Below, in pieces: positions 45,913 to 54,199 of a stretch of 64,000 nt of DNA. Numbering within the stretch: the first letter of the stretch is position 1; each line of letters opens with the position of its first letter. Origin of the DNA: Candidatus Poseidoniaceae archaeon (GTDB lineage Archaea; Thermoplasmatota; Poseidoniia; Poseidoniales; Poseidoniaceae); NCBI GenBank assembly GCA_949372655.1, contig CASIAI010000002.1, forward strand, positions 124,001 to 188,000, read 5' to 3'. Under the pieces are notes generated by a model, which did not search any database, was not told the origin of the DNA, and saw only the letters and a list, made by a program, of their open reading frames with translations. The position numbers were made by a program, and so were the translations under genes.

Positions 45913-47364
45913 TCAGTTTACATCTTCGTTCATGCTTCCAAGATAATCTGGCAAATCAACACCGGCCATCTTGGCAACATCGTGAACAGGTGGTAGAGAC
46001 TTGATTAGAGATGAGATGAAGTTAGCTGTACTGCCACCTTCTCCACCATTTCCGGAATCCCAAACTGTAATCTTATCTATCTTCAAGTTAGCAATCGCTT
46101 CGGTTTGACGAGCAACTAACTCTTCGATCTTCTCGACCATCAACAGAGTCGCAGCAGCCTTCGGGTCTCCCCCAGCACTCTTTACTAGAGCTTGATAACC
46201 AGCGGCCTTTGCTTCAAGAACAGCCTGAGTACCTTCAGCCTCAGCATTATAACGTGCAAGGATAGCATCTGCTTCACCTCTTGCGATTCTTCTTTGGCGT
46301 TCTGCTTCTGCTTCAGCGGAAATCTCGATTTGTTGCTTTGCAACTTCTTCACGAGCGATTTCTTCAGCACGAAGTCTTTCGCCTTCCAAGCTATATTGTG
46401 CTTTTTCAACTTCAGCCTGAGCCTTACGTTCAGCAACTTGCGAACGTTGCATTGCTTCAGCTTCTCTCTCAGCCAAATCTGCGTTATATGATGCGATTTG
46501 AGCACGGGATTGGTTTTCACCTTCGACAGCTAATGCTTCTTGTTGTTGTATGAAAACACGTCTTCCAGCCTCAGCCGCTTTCTGTCCTTTGTCAGATTCA
46601 GCCTCATTATTTGCAACTTCAATTTCACGAGCACGGTCAGCAGCGGCCTTACCAACTGCTCCATCACGAGATGCTTCTGCACGGTCTACTACCGCATCAG
46701 CAATAGCAACTGCAGCAGCCTTTGCACCGATCGACTTGATATAATCAGCCTCATCGGTAATGTCAGTAATATTTACGTTTATCAAATAAAGACCAATCTT
46801 GTGCAATTCAGTATCTACGTTATTGGATACCATTCTCAGGAAAGCCTCTCTATCTTGGTTGATTTGCTCAATTGTTAGAGATGCAACTGTCAAACGTAGT
46901 TGACCAAAGATGATTTCTTTTGCCATGTCTTCAATCTGAGGTTGCTGGAGTCCAAGAAGACGCTCTGCAGCATTCGACATAATTGAAGGAGCGGTTGAAA
47001 TACCGATAGTGAACGTTGAAGGAACGTTTATACGGATATTTTGTTGTGAAAGTGCGTGTTCTAGATTGATACTTATTGTCATTGGCTTTAGGTCTAAGTA
47101 TGCAAAGTGTTGAATGAGCGGCCAGACAATTTTTCCACCACCGTGGTAACAAGCCGCAGCACCGCCTTCTTTGACGTTACCATATACGACCAGAATCTTA
47201 TCTGAAGGTGCAAGTTTATATCGACTTGTAGCCACATAAATCGTTACCACTACTGCGAAAACAAACAAAAATATTCCAATTAAACCCAAACTCTCTGCGA
47301 CGGCCATGCTAATTGGAGTGGGGCCTACTTTAAGAGGATTGACCCGACTGGAATTATCATTCAA
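45913..47364 (-). CDS. Flotillin-like SPFH/band 7 membrane protein
   Basis: The 483-residue protein has one N-terminal membrane segment (LGLIGIFLFVFAVVVTIYVA), an SPFH domain (about 50-230), a long Ala/Glu-rich coiled coil (about 230-400, repeated AEAEA and EREAEA patterns) and a short C-terminal region (LLMVEKIEELVARQTEAIANLKIDKITVWD) typical of the flotillin/YqiK branch. Flotillins oligomerise on the cytoplasmic face and organise membrane microdomains. The NfeD-like gene just upstream (five bases) is the classic partner. The start is provisional; MAVAESLGL at about 47307 is an alternative. Confidence 0.92.
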   Translation of the reverse strand: MNDNSSRVNPLKVGPTPISMAVAESLGLIGIFLFVFAVVVTIYVATSRYKLAPSDKILVVYGNVKEGGAAACYHGGGKIVWPLIQHFAYLDLKPMTISINLEHALSQQNIRINVPSTFTIGISTAPSIMSNAAERLLGLQQPQIEDMAKEIIFGQLRLTVASLTIEQINQDREAFLRMVSNNVDTELHKIGLYLINVNITDITDEADYIKSIGAKAAAVAIADAVVDRAEASRDGAVGKAAADRAREIEVANNEAESDKGQKAAEAGRRVFIQQQEALAVEGENQSRAQIASYNADLAEREAEAMQRSQVAERKAQAEVEKAQYSLEGERLRAEEIAREEVAKQQIEISAEAEAERQRRIARGEADAILARYNAEAEGTQAVLEAKAAGYQALVKSAGGDPKAAATLLMVEKIEELVARQTEAIANLKIDKITVWDSGNGGEGGSTANFISSLIKSLPPVHDVAKMAGVDLPDYLGSMNEDVN

Positions 47365-47369
47365 AGAGA

Positions 47370-48029
47370 TTATTCTTCTTCAGGCTTCACAGTAATATCC
47401 AAGGGTTTTACGATTAGAGTTTCTCCAATAGCGTGGATGACTTGAATGAATTTACCGGTTTTAATCACTAAATTTTCATCTTCTGCTACAGCATCTGAAG
47501 TCCTTAAAGCACCTTGATATTCCACTTGAACTTGACCATGCTCGCCTGCATTGATTGTACGGTAGACAGTGCCCTTGGCACCAATGGCTTCGGAAAACTT
47601 AACTGTATTATCCATTTCCAAACTTTTCATTAATTGGAATACCTTGCCGATAATATACATTGATATTGAACCAGCGACAGTACCAGCAACTATAGCTACA
47701 AATGCATTTTGATCCGTTTGAGAGACTGCAAGTCCAAAAATACCAAACATCATTACGAAACTGAGTAGTCCTTGAATTGTCAAAACATGAAATATTCCTT
47801 CAGCGCCAATATCCATATCGACATCACCAGGCAACATGTCCATTGCACCATCAGCGACTCCACCGATTAGAATTAGTATGAAATATATCAAAAATAGAAA
47901 TGTTCCAATTATTGCCATTGCGGCAAATAAAACATCTACTCCAGTGACCTCACCAAGTCCAATCAAATCCATAAAACTTCCAATCAAACCCATAACATCA
48001 CTAATCCTAGACAGAATGCTCGCACTCAT
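47370..48029 (-). CDS. NfeD/YuaF-like membrane protein, flotillin partner
   Basis: About 219 residues with membrane segments near 35-60, 80-105 and 108-130, then a soluble beta-rich domain (about 145-219, GAKGTVYRTINAGEHGQVQVEY) consistent with the OB fold of NfeD-like proteins. The start at ATG 48029 (MSASILSRI) is supported because it overlaps the stop of the upstream small gene by one base (TGATG), a translational-coupling arrangement. Together with the flotillin downstream it probably forms a membrane-organising pair. Confidence 0.82.
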   Translation of the reverse strand: MSASILSRISDVMGLIGSFMDLIGLGEVTGVDVLFAAMAIIGTFLFLIYFILILIGGVADGAMDMLPGDVDMDIGAEGIFHVLTIQGLLSFVMMFGIFGLAVSQTDQNAFVAIVAGTVAGSISMYIIGKVFQLMKSLEMDNTVKFSEAIGAKGTVYRTINAGEHGQVQVEYQGALRTSDAVAEDENLVIKTGKFIQVIHAIGETLIVKPLDITVKPEEE

Positions 48030-48274
48030 CAACCTTCCCGTTCTTTGAGGATGGGTCTGATGTAAATTAGATAATAATGGCCATATACGATAGGTCCCAA
48101 TGACAGTCCAACAAGTATGGCTATACCCCACATCGGCAAATTTAGTGCCAGTCCAATGGACATTATTATCAGTAATGATATCAGTATAGAGGCTTTTTCA
48201 AAAATTATGAAAAACACATTAGTACTATTATTAATTCTATCTCTCATCGTAAATAGGTCAAATAAACCTACCAC
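48029..48274 (-). CDS. Small two-helix membrane protein in the flotillin operon
   Basis: 81 residues with two hydrophobic helices (ASILISLLIIMSIGLAL and WGIAILVGLSLGPIVYG) and a basic C-terminus (RPILKEREG). No family is recognised. It lies nine bases after the preceding membrane-protein gene and its stop overlaps the start of the NfeD-like gene, so it belongs to the flotillin operon. This makes it a candidate accessory subunit of the complex. Confidence 0.65.
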   Translation of the reverse strand: MVGLFDLFTMRDRINNSTNVFFIIFEKASILISLLIIMSIGLALNLPMWGIAILVGLSLGPIVYGHYYLIYIRPILKEREG

Positions 48275-48283
48275 TTAATCACC

Positions 48284-48670
48284 CTAGAATAAAAGGTTAG
48301 ACCAAGAAACTTCGCTGATCAATATGATTAATCCATATAAGATAGACAAAAAGAAAACGGGATTTCGACCTTTCTCCATATTCGAATCAATTTGTTGCAT
48401 CCTACCGGATGAATCTCTCTGCATGGAGGTGCTTTCAGATGTAGTATAGTTGCCTCCACTAGTGAATTCACGTTCATTTTTCTTCGTCTGGTACAACAAG
48501 AACACGACCATACCAATTATAACTCCAATACTTGAGCCGACTAGGGCGCCTAATGCCTCATTAAATTCTACCCACATTGCTGCGGAAAGATATATCCCTA
48601 GGAGACCAGTTAGTGCTCCGATTACCCCCTTTCCGCTACGCTCGTTGCTGAACAGGTTGTTTGACTCCAT
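48284..48670 (-). CDS. Membrane protein, first gene of the flotillin operon, unknown
   Basis: 128 residues with two N-terminal helices (VIGALTGLLGIYLSAAMWV and LGALVGSSIGVIIGMVVFLLY), a hydrophilic Ser/Thr/Gln-rich loop and a third helix near the C-terminus (FFLSILYGLIILISEV). No family is recognised. It is transcribed away from aroE and leads the four-gene membrane operon that ends with the flotillin. Confidence 0.65.
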   Translation of the reverse strand: MESNNLFSNERSGKGVIGALTGLLGIYLSAAMWVEFNEALGALVGSSIGVIIGMVVFLLYQTKKNEREFTSGGNYTTSESTSMQRDSSGRMQQIDSNMEKGRNPVFFLSILYGLIILISEVSWSNLLF

Positions 48671-48761
48671 GACAGGCCTTAGGCGGCTTCTCTTTCAAAC
48701 CTATCTCTTGTGTGCATACTCTAATAGTTTGATTGAAAAAGTAGGACCTTACCCAAAAGTC

Positions 48762-49775
48762 ATGGCCGAGGTTTATTATGGGATTGCCGGAAACCCGGTT
48801 TCTCATTCAATTTCACCACTTTTGGTCTCGATTGTTGCTCAGCACCTCGAACAAAATAATAAAACGAAACAAAACTTAGAAATTAAAAGTTTGAATTTGA
48901 TTGAGGCGGACTCGATTCAAGATGCACTGGCTTGGGGCTATGCAAAAGCCATACCAAATCCGATTAATTGGGATTATACTGGCGCTCCTTTTGGTAAATT
49001 TAGAAATCGTGCTTTGATACAAAAAGCACTTGAGATTACTAGTAAAGTTAAGCAAGAAGATGAAAGTTTAGTTCACGCCAGTTCCAATGTTAATCCAGCA
49101 CAATTTCCACACAGTGGAGATATCAAATTACCAACAAAAGCATTTAGAGAAGAGATTTGGTTAAACTTGACATCTCCTCTAAAACATCAACTAACTAGCC
49201 AGGCAGTTATGGACTTCAATGAATCTTCATTGATTGAATCTGTAAATGTGTTGAGATGGGACGGTCATGGTTGGTGGTCCTCAAATGTAGATGGATGTGG
49301 AGTGGTAAGGTGCGCGGAATTTTTTGGTATTGATGTTACTTCAGGAGCAACTTTAGCACTGATTGGAGGCGGTGGTGCTGCGCGTTCAACCGCTCATGCT
49401 TGGTCTAAGAGCGGGGGTAAAATAAAACTCATTTCAGGGCGAAGAAGTTTAGATGATGGGCCGTGGAGTGATGCTATTGTAGAATCTGAATCATATGATA
49501 TGCTAATCAATTTTGATTCCGAAGAAATACCAAAAAATTTAGACGAGAAAGCCATATTACTCTCACCTAGGTATCAATCGATGGAAGGTACTACTGAGCA
49601 GCGATTACAGAAATTAACGGCTGGAATGTATGATGGAAGATGGATGTTAGTAGCTCAGCATCTAGAATGCTGGCGTCAATTATGGGCTCCCCATCGTATA
49701 GATGAATTACCTTCAATTGCTATGTTGATGACTAAACTAATACATGCAGAAACTGTATTAGCATCTTATGCATAA
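48762..49775 (+). CDS. aroE: Shikimate dehydrogenase (variant, enlarged substrate domain)
   Basis: AroE reduces 3-dehydroshikimate with NADPH in aromatic amino acid synthesis. GNPVSHSISP (residues 11-20), the catalytic Lys in LTSPLK (near 139), VNVL and SNVDGCGVV (near 173) and the nucleotide loop GGGGAAR (near 201) are recognisable. At 337 residues it exceeds the usual 270; about 70 extra residues lie before the catalytic Lys. The usual NTD and NTL read NVD and NVL here, though the catalytic Lys and Asp are kept. The start MAEVYYGIAG is clear from the family N-terminus; the upstream open frame, back to 48450, is antisense to another gene. Confidence 0.85.
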   Translation: MAEVYYGIAGNPVSHSISPLLVSIVAQHLEQNNKTKQNLEIKSLNLIEADSIQDALAWGYAKAIPNPINWDYTGAPFGKFRNRALIQKALEITSKVKQEDESLVHASSNVNPAQFPHSGDIKLPTKAFREEIWLNLTSPLKHQLTSQAVMDFNESSLIESVNVLRWDGHGWWSSNVDGCGVVRCAEFFGIDVTSGATLALIGGGGAARSTAHAWSKSGGKIKLISGRRSLDDGPWSDAIVESESYDMLINFDSEEIPKNLDEKAILLSPRYQSMEGTTEQRLQKLTAGMYDGRWMLVAQHLECWRQLWAPHRIDELPSIAMLMTKLIHAETVLASYA

Positions 49776-49815
49776 TAGCCGAACTTCAAAATATGTAATG
49801 ATTAGAGGGATAGTT

Positions 49816-52632
49816 GTGCAAGTAAGTTCTGTTACCAAACATATCAAAGTGTTTGGAGTTTGTTTAATATTACTTTTTACCACTACTGCAAGTATTGTTA
49901 GTGCGCAGCAAATTCCAGAAGATCAGAACTTCCAACCTGTTCATACAGCAACAGACTTCCCAGTTGCTTGGGATGATACTACCTTGAGTGGCGATTCGGT
50001 TCGGATGGTTTACCCTGCTATGAATGACGGGGAGTCGAAACAGATGGCAGGTAATGGTCCATTTCCATGGGTGGTATTTTTTGGTGATATCGATGAAGAA
50101 GCATCCGATTACATGTTGCTTTCTACTGAACTTGTAAAGCGTGGTAATATTGTCATTGTAACACAAGGTATAGATGAAGATGATTCTGATAATCTCCAAA
50201 GTCACCTAGTTTTATTGGAGAAAATTATGCTTTTCATGGAAGAAAACAATAATTCCAGTACGAATGTCCAAGGTAGTATCGGCCAAATCGACTTGAAACA
50301 CTGGGGGATTGGAGGACATGGTACTGGCGCAGCAGCAGCATATTCAGTCTATCCATTTTGGCATCAATCCTCGCTTGCCGCCAGTACTCAACCACCAAGA
50401 GCTTTGTTTGGCCTTGGTACCGACTTTACTGGTTGGCAATCAGGTCAAGATTGGAATACATTGAGGCCTGTAGGGTGGACAATACAACCTGCATGGCCAC
50501 AAACCGCTCTTTTCATGACCGGTACAATCGATGAGGTGGCAAGAGGTCAAGATAACCTTCCCTACATCAATGGTACCGACTTATTAGGCTGGCAATGGAT
50601 GCATATCTTAGGGGCGAATCATTATCAATTTCAAGATGAAACCGATGATGGAATTTTCTTTGGAGACGATAGAAATGATGGCGAAGCATCACTTTCAAGG
50701 CAAGAACAAATAGAATATTCTGCACTTCACTTGAACCCCTATTTGGATGTCACATTAAGAGGTGACCACGCATCGTTTAGAGATGCTTTTAATCTCGAAC
50801 AAAATCTATTCAACGCAAGCGACCAAGATTCCTATGTTGAAGATGATTTAGATAATAGCCATATGTTACTATTGCTAAATGAGACAGTAGAGCCAACAAA
50901 TATCACGCAGTTTGGTAGATATGACACCTTCTCGATTCATTCAAACTGGACTCTAAGAGATGGCTCTAACTGGTCAGAAATACCTTCCACTTGGCAAGTT
51001 GATGTTGAGTGTGGTATCAATAACTTTCAGCAAAGTATTGGTTCAATCAACTCAAACGGAGTAGCGGTATGTGATTATCAGGTTGAAAACCTCGAACCAG
51101 GTTCACATGTGGCTTACATGAGAATATATGTTGAGGGTGCTCCATCAACTACCAAATTTGATTTTATCAGAGGAAATACTCCATTGGTGTTCATGACCCC
51201 ACTTCCAGAAATCTTAGTTCCAGAAAGAGGTAATGCACACCTTGATTCTAACCTCATAGCAATGGACCCAGATGGTCAAGAAATGTTTGTTATTAGCGCT
51301 GTAATAAGCGGTGGGAATGTCAATAACTTCACAGTTGAAGTCGATGCTGATGGTAGAGGAATCACGGTATTTCATATCGTTGAAGGTGAATATATTGGCG
51401 GTGCTGAAGTAGATGTAGTTGTCCGCTCTGGTGGTCAAGGAGTGGTAGATGAAAATCAAGTAACTTTGGAAATAATGGTTGTTCCCTTCAATGATAGAGT
51501 TGTATTGACTGGTACAGTGGCAATGCAAAACCTAGTAGAGGATGGTAATTCGATATTCGTCAACATTTCTCAGTATGCCTATGACCCTGAAGGAGAACCT
51601 TTGTTCGCCTCCATAAATGACGTTACTTCCGGACAGGCAGGACCAGTAAGTTTCGTTTTTGTTGATGGAATTCTTGAACTGACCCCATTACAAGATGCTA
51701 ATGGAGCAACAGTACTACACGTTAGAGTGACCGACGGAGATAGTGAACCGGTGGATGTCGATATTCCAGTTCAAGTAGCACCTATTGATGATGCTGTAAT
51801 TGGAAATCAAAGCATGTGGAACATTGAAATTTTAGAAGATGAAACCTTATCTTTTGATTTAACTCAATTTGCTTGGGATATCGATGGAGACCAATTGCAG
51901 TGGCAAACCAGTGTGATTACCTCTGACCCCTCACTCTCAGTAATAGTTTCAGGCAGTGAAATGATAGTATCTCCAGCAAATGATGTAAATGGATTAAATC
52001 AGCTCCATTGGCTCAATGTGAGTGATGCGAATTCTAATTTCTCCTTGCCACTTTTAGTAAATATAACTCCAGTCGCCGATGCTCCAGTTCTAACGCTTTA
52101 TGATGTCAACGTAATCGATGACTCTGCAGTTAGTTTGGCTTGGTGGGTTTTTGATGCTGATGGAACGGAGGCTCCCGACCCTGAAATTAAAGCCGATAAT
52201 ATTCTATTAGAGAATTTGACACATTCCTGTATAATTGACCAAAATGATGGTAAGTATCAGTGTGTTACAATGCTATTAATTCCAGATAACCATGATGAGA
52301 ATGTCACTCTTAGAGTTGCTATACAAGACTTAGAGTTCACATCGGAATTTGTATCTTATACCAATATCCTGTATAATCAGACATCGGTTGTCGAAACGGA
52401 AGATGAAGCCTCAGATTCAGAAGGGTCTTCTTCTGGACTGATAATTGGTGTCGTAGGGGCATTAGTAGTACTTATTTTGGTATTATTCCTATTCATTAGA
52501 ACCTCCACCAATTCACCAACAGCAATAGTTGGCTTGGATAATAAAAAAGAAGTTAGTGTTGTAGAACAAGAACTTGAAGTCGACTTAAGTCCAACAGGAC
52601 TTCTTTCAAGAATTCAAAAGAATAAAGATTAG
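49816..52632 (+). CDS. Secreted alpha/beta-hydrolase-like protein with cadherin-like repeats and membrane anchor
   Basis: A signal peptide (VFGVCLILLFTTTASIVSA) is followed by an alpha/beta-hydrolase-like domain of about 280 residues (PFPWVVFFGDIDEE, LVKRGNIVIVTQG, WGIGGHGTGAAAAY, TGTIDEVARG, GANHYQF). The nucleophile elbow reads GHGTG, with Gly where Ser is expected, though candidate Asp and His are present. Several cadherin/Ig-like domains follow (LVEDGNSIFVNISQYAYDPEG, IDDAVIGNQS, ILEDETLSFDL), then one membrane segment (LIIGVVGALVVLILVLFLFI). GTG 49816 is chosen because GAGGG precedes it by six bases; ATG 49798 and ATG 49768 (overlapping aroE) are alternatives. It may bind rather than hydrolyse its ligand. 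Confidence 0.8.
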   Translation: MQVSSVTKHIKVFGVCLILLFTTTASIVSAQQIPEDQNFQPVHTATDFPVAWDDTTLSGDSVRMVYPAMNDGESKQMAGNGPFPWVVFFGDIDEEASDYMLLSTELVKRGNIVIVTQGIDEDDSDNLQSHLVLLEKIMLFMEENNNSSTNVQGSIGQIDLKHWGIGGHGTGAAAAYSVYPFWHQSSLAASTQPPRALFGLGTDFTGWQSGQDWNTLRPVGWTIQPAWPQTALFMTGTIDEVARGQDNLPYINGTDLLGWQWMHILGANHYQFQDETDDGIFFGDDRNDGEASLSRQEQIEYSALHLNPYLDVTLRGDHASFRDAFNLEQNLFNASDQDSYVEDDLDNSHMLLLLNETVEPTNITQFGRYDTFSIHSNWTLRDGSNWSEIPSTWQVDVECGINNFQQSIGSINSNGVAVCDYQVENLEPGSHVAYMRIYVEGAPSTTKFDFIRGNTPLVFMTPLPEILVPERGNAHLDSNLIAMDPDGQEMFVISAVISGGNVNNFTVEVDADGRGITVFHIVEGEYIGGAEVDVVVRSGGQGVVDENQVTLEIMVVPFNDRVVLTGTVAMQNLVEDGNSIFVNISQYAYDPEGEPLFASINDVTSGQAGPVSFVFVDGILELTPLQDANGATVLHVRVTDGDSEPVDVDIPVQVAPIDDAVIGNQSMWNIEILEDETLSFDLTQFAWDIDGDQLQWQTSVITSDPSLSVIVSGSEMIVSPANDVNGLNQLHWLNVSDANSNFSLPLLVNITPVADAPVLTLYDVNVIDDSAVSLAWWVFDADGTEAPDPEIKADNILLENLTHSCIIDQNDGKYQCVTMLLIPDNHDENVTLRVAIQDLEFTSEFVSYTNILYNQTSVVETEDEASDSEGSSSGLIIGVVGALVVLILVLFLFIRTSTNSPTAIVGLDNKKEVSVVEQELEVDLSPTGLLSRIQKNKD

Positions 52633-54188
52633 AGTGGAATATTTCCATGCTTCTTAGGAGGACTCCATTCACGTTTCGAACGGAGTATGTTCAATGCTCT
52701 TCCAAGTCGCAGACGACTTTCATTTGGTTCTATGACATCATCTAGCCAGCCATTTCTTGCAGCCACATATGGGTCGCCAAATTTAGCTTTATATTCGCCA
52801 ACTAATCTCAATCTAACATTTTCTTTTTCTGAATCCTCTACAGCATTAATTTCTCTACGATGGATAATATTGACCGCTCCTTCAGCACCCATTACTGCTA
52901 ATTCGGCAGTTGGCCACGCGATGTTATAATCGCTTCTAAGGTGTTTACATGACATGGCAAGATAGGCTCCTCCGTAGGCTTTTCTGGTGACTAATGTCAA
53001 CTTTGGAACAGTTGCTTCAGCATAAGCAAATAGGAGTTTTGCACCATGTCGAATAATTCCACCCCATTCTTGTACAACACCAGGCAAGAATCCTGGGACG
53101 TCTTCAAATGTTACCAGAGGGATATTGAATGCATCACAAGTTCTAATGAATCGAGCAGCCTTGATTGAAGCATCGATATCCAAGCAACCGGCTAGTACCT
53201 TTGGTTGATTGCCCACAACTCCAATGCTTCTTCCATTTAGTCGTGCAAATCCAATGATTATATTATCTGCATATGCTTCGAATAGTTCAAGAAATATTCC
53301 ATCATCAACGATCTCTTCTACAACTTTGACCATATCATAGGGTCGATTTGGATTATCAGGTACCAATTCTTCAAGAATTGGATTTAATCTTTCCATAGGG
53401 TCTGCTGTTTCACAATATGGGGCATCAGCCATGTTATGATCGGGCAGGAACCCTAGTATTTCAGCGGCTAGCGAACAAGCATCTTCTTCATCATCTGCAA
53501 TTAAACAAGCAATTCCGGAACGCGAGGCATGAAGATTCGCCCCTCCGAGTCCTTGTGCATCTATTTCTCCTAGAATTACTTCAGGAGTTTCAAGAGGTGA
53601 TGATAGGAATAACTGGCCATGTTCTTCGCCAAGAATCGTAAAATCAGCAAGGCTTGCAGCTAATGCTGAGACGCCAACGACTGGTCCTAGAACCAAACTG
53701 ATCAAAGGTATTCTACCACTACATTGAACCAATCGGTCCAGTAGTTCTCCAGTTCCTGCAAGTCCAGAGACTCCATCATGAGCACGTTGGCCTCCTCCAT
53801 CCCACATTCCAATGATTGGTGCTTTTGCACGTTCAGCCATTTCCACGATTTTAGCAATTTTCTTAGCATGAACTTCTCCCATACTACCGCCATGGACACT
53901 AAAATCTTGGGCGAAACAGTATACTCTACGTCCTTCGATTGTACCATGGCCTGCCACAACTCCATCTCCTAGAGTATGGTGTAGGAACATAGCATGGTCG
54001 ACAGTTCTGTGGGTGACGAAGGAATCAATTTCGATGAAGGATTCTTCATCTAGAAGCATTGAGATTCTATCACGAGCAGTTCCTCTTCCCGACGTACGAA
54101 TTGCTTCTTGCTTCTTCAAGCCGCCCCCAATTCTTGCTTGTTCTCTTCTGTAGCGGAGTTCTTCGATGTTTTGTTGATTCTTTGACAT
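52629..54188 (-). CDS. Acyl-CoA (propionyl/acetyl-CoA) carboxylase carboxyltransferase subunit
   Basis: The 519-residue protein is the carboxyltransferase (beta) subunit that moves the carboxyl group from biotin to acetyl- or propionyl-CoA, or part of a decarboxylase. Both crotonase-like halves are visible: the N-terminal FAQDFSVHGGSMGEVHAKKI and GGGQRAHDGV, and the C-terminal FEDVPGFLPGVVQEWGGI and RKAYGGAYLAMSCK. AGGAGG overlaps the gatD stop seven bases before ATG 54188, so it is probably co-transcribed with gatD. The biotin carboxylase and biotin carrier genes are not in this window, so the exact acyl-CoA is undecided. Confidence 0.93.
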   Translation of the reverse strand: MSKNQQNIEELRYRREQARIGGGLKKQEAIRTSGRGTARDRISMLLDEESFIEIDSFVTHRTVDHAMFLHHTLGDGVVAGHGTIEGRRVYCFAQDFSVHGGSMGEVHAKKIAKIVEMAERAKAPIIGMWDGGGQRAHDGVSGLAGTGELLDRLVQCSGRIPLISLVLGPVVGVSALAASLADFTILGEEHGQLFLSSPLETPEVILGEIDAQGLGGANLHASRSGIACLIADDEEDACSLAAEILGFLPDHNMADAPYCETADPMERLNPILEELVPDNPNRPYDMVKVVEEIVDDGIFLELFEAYADNIIIGFARLNGRSIGVVGNQPKVLAGCLDIDASIKAARFIRTCDAFNIPLVTFEDVPGFLPGVVQEWGGIIRHGAKLLFAYAEATVPKLTLVTRKAYGGAYLAMSCKHLRSDYNIAWPTAELAVMGAEGAVNIIHRREINAVEDSEKENVRLRLVGEYKAKFGDPYVAARNGWLDDVIEPNESRLRLGRALNILRSKREWSPPKKHGNIPL

Positions 54189-54199
54189 CTATTAACCTC

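Noticed and set aside
46185-46878. Several overlapping 60-110-residue ORFs in the flotillin region
   Set aside because: They are other frames of the Ala/Glu-rich coiled coil, whose composition keeps all frames open.
48450-48761. N-terminal extension of aroE
   Set aside because: It is antisense to the first membrane gene of the flotillin operon, and the family N-terminus begins at 48762.
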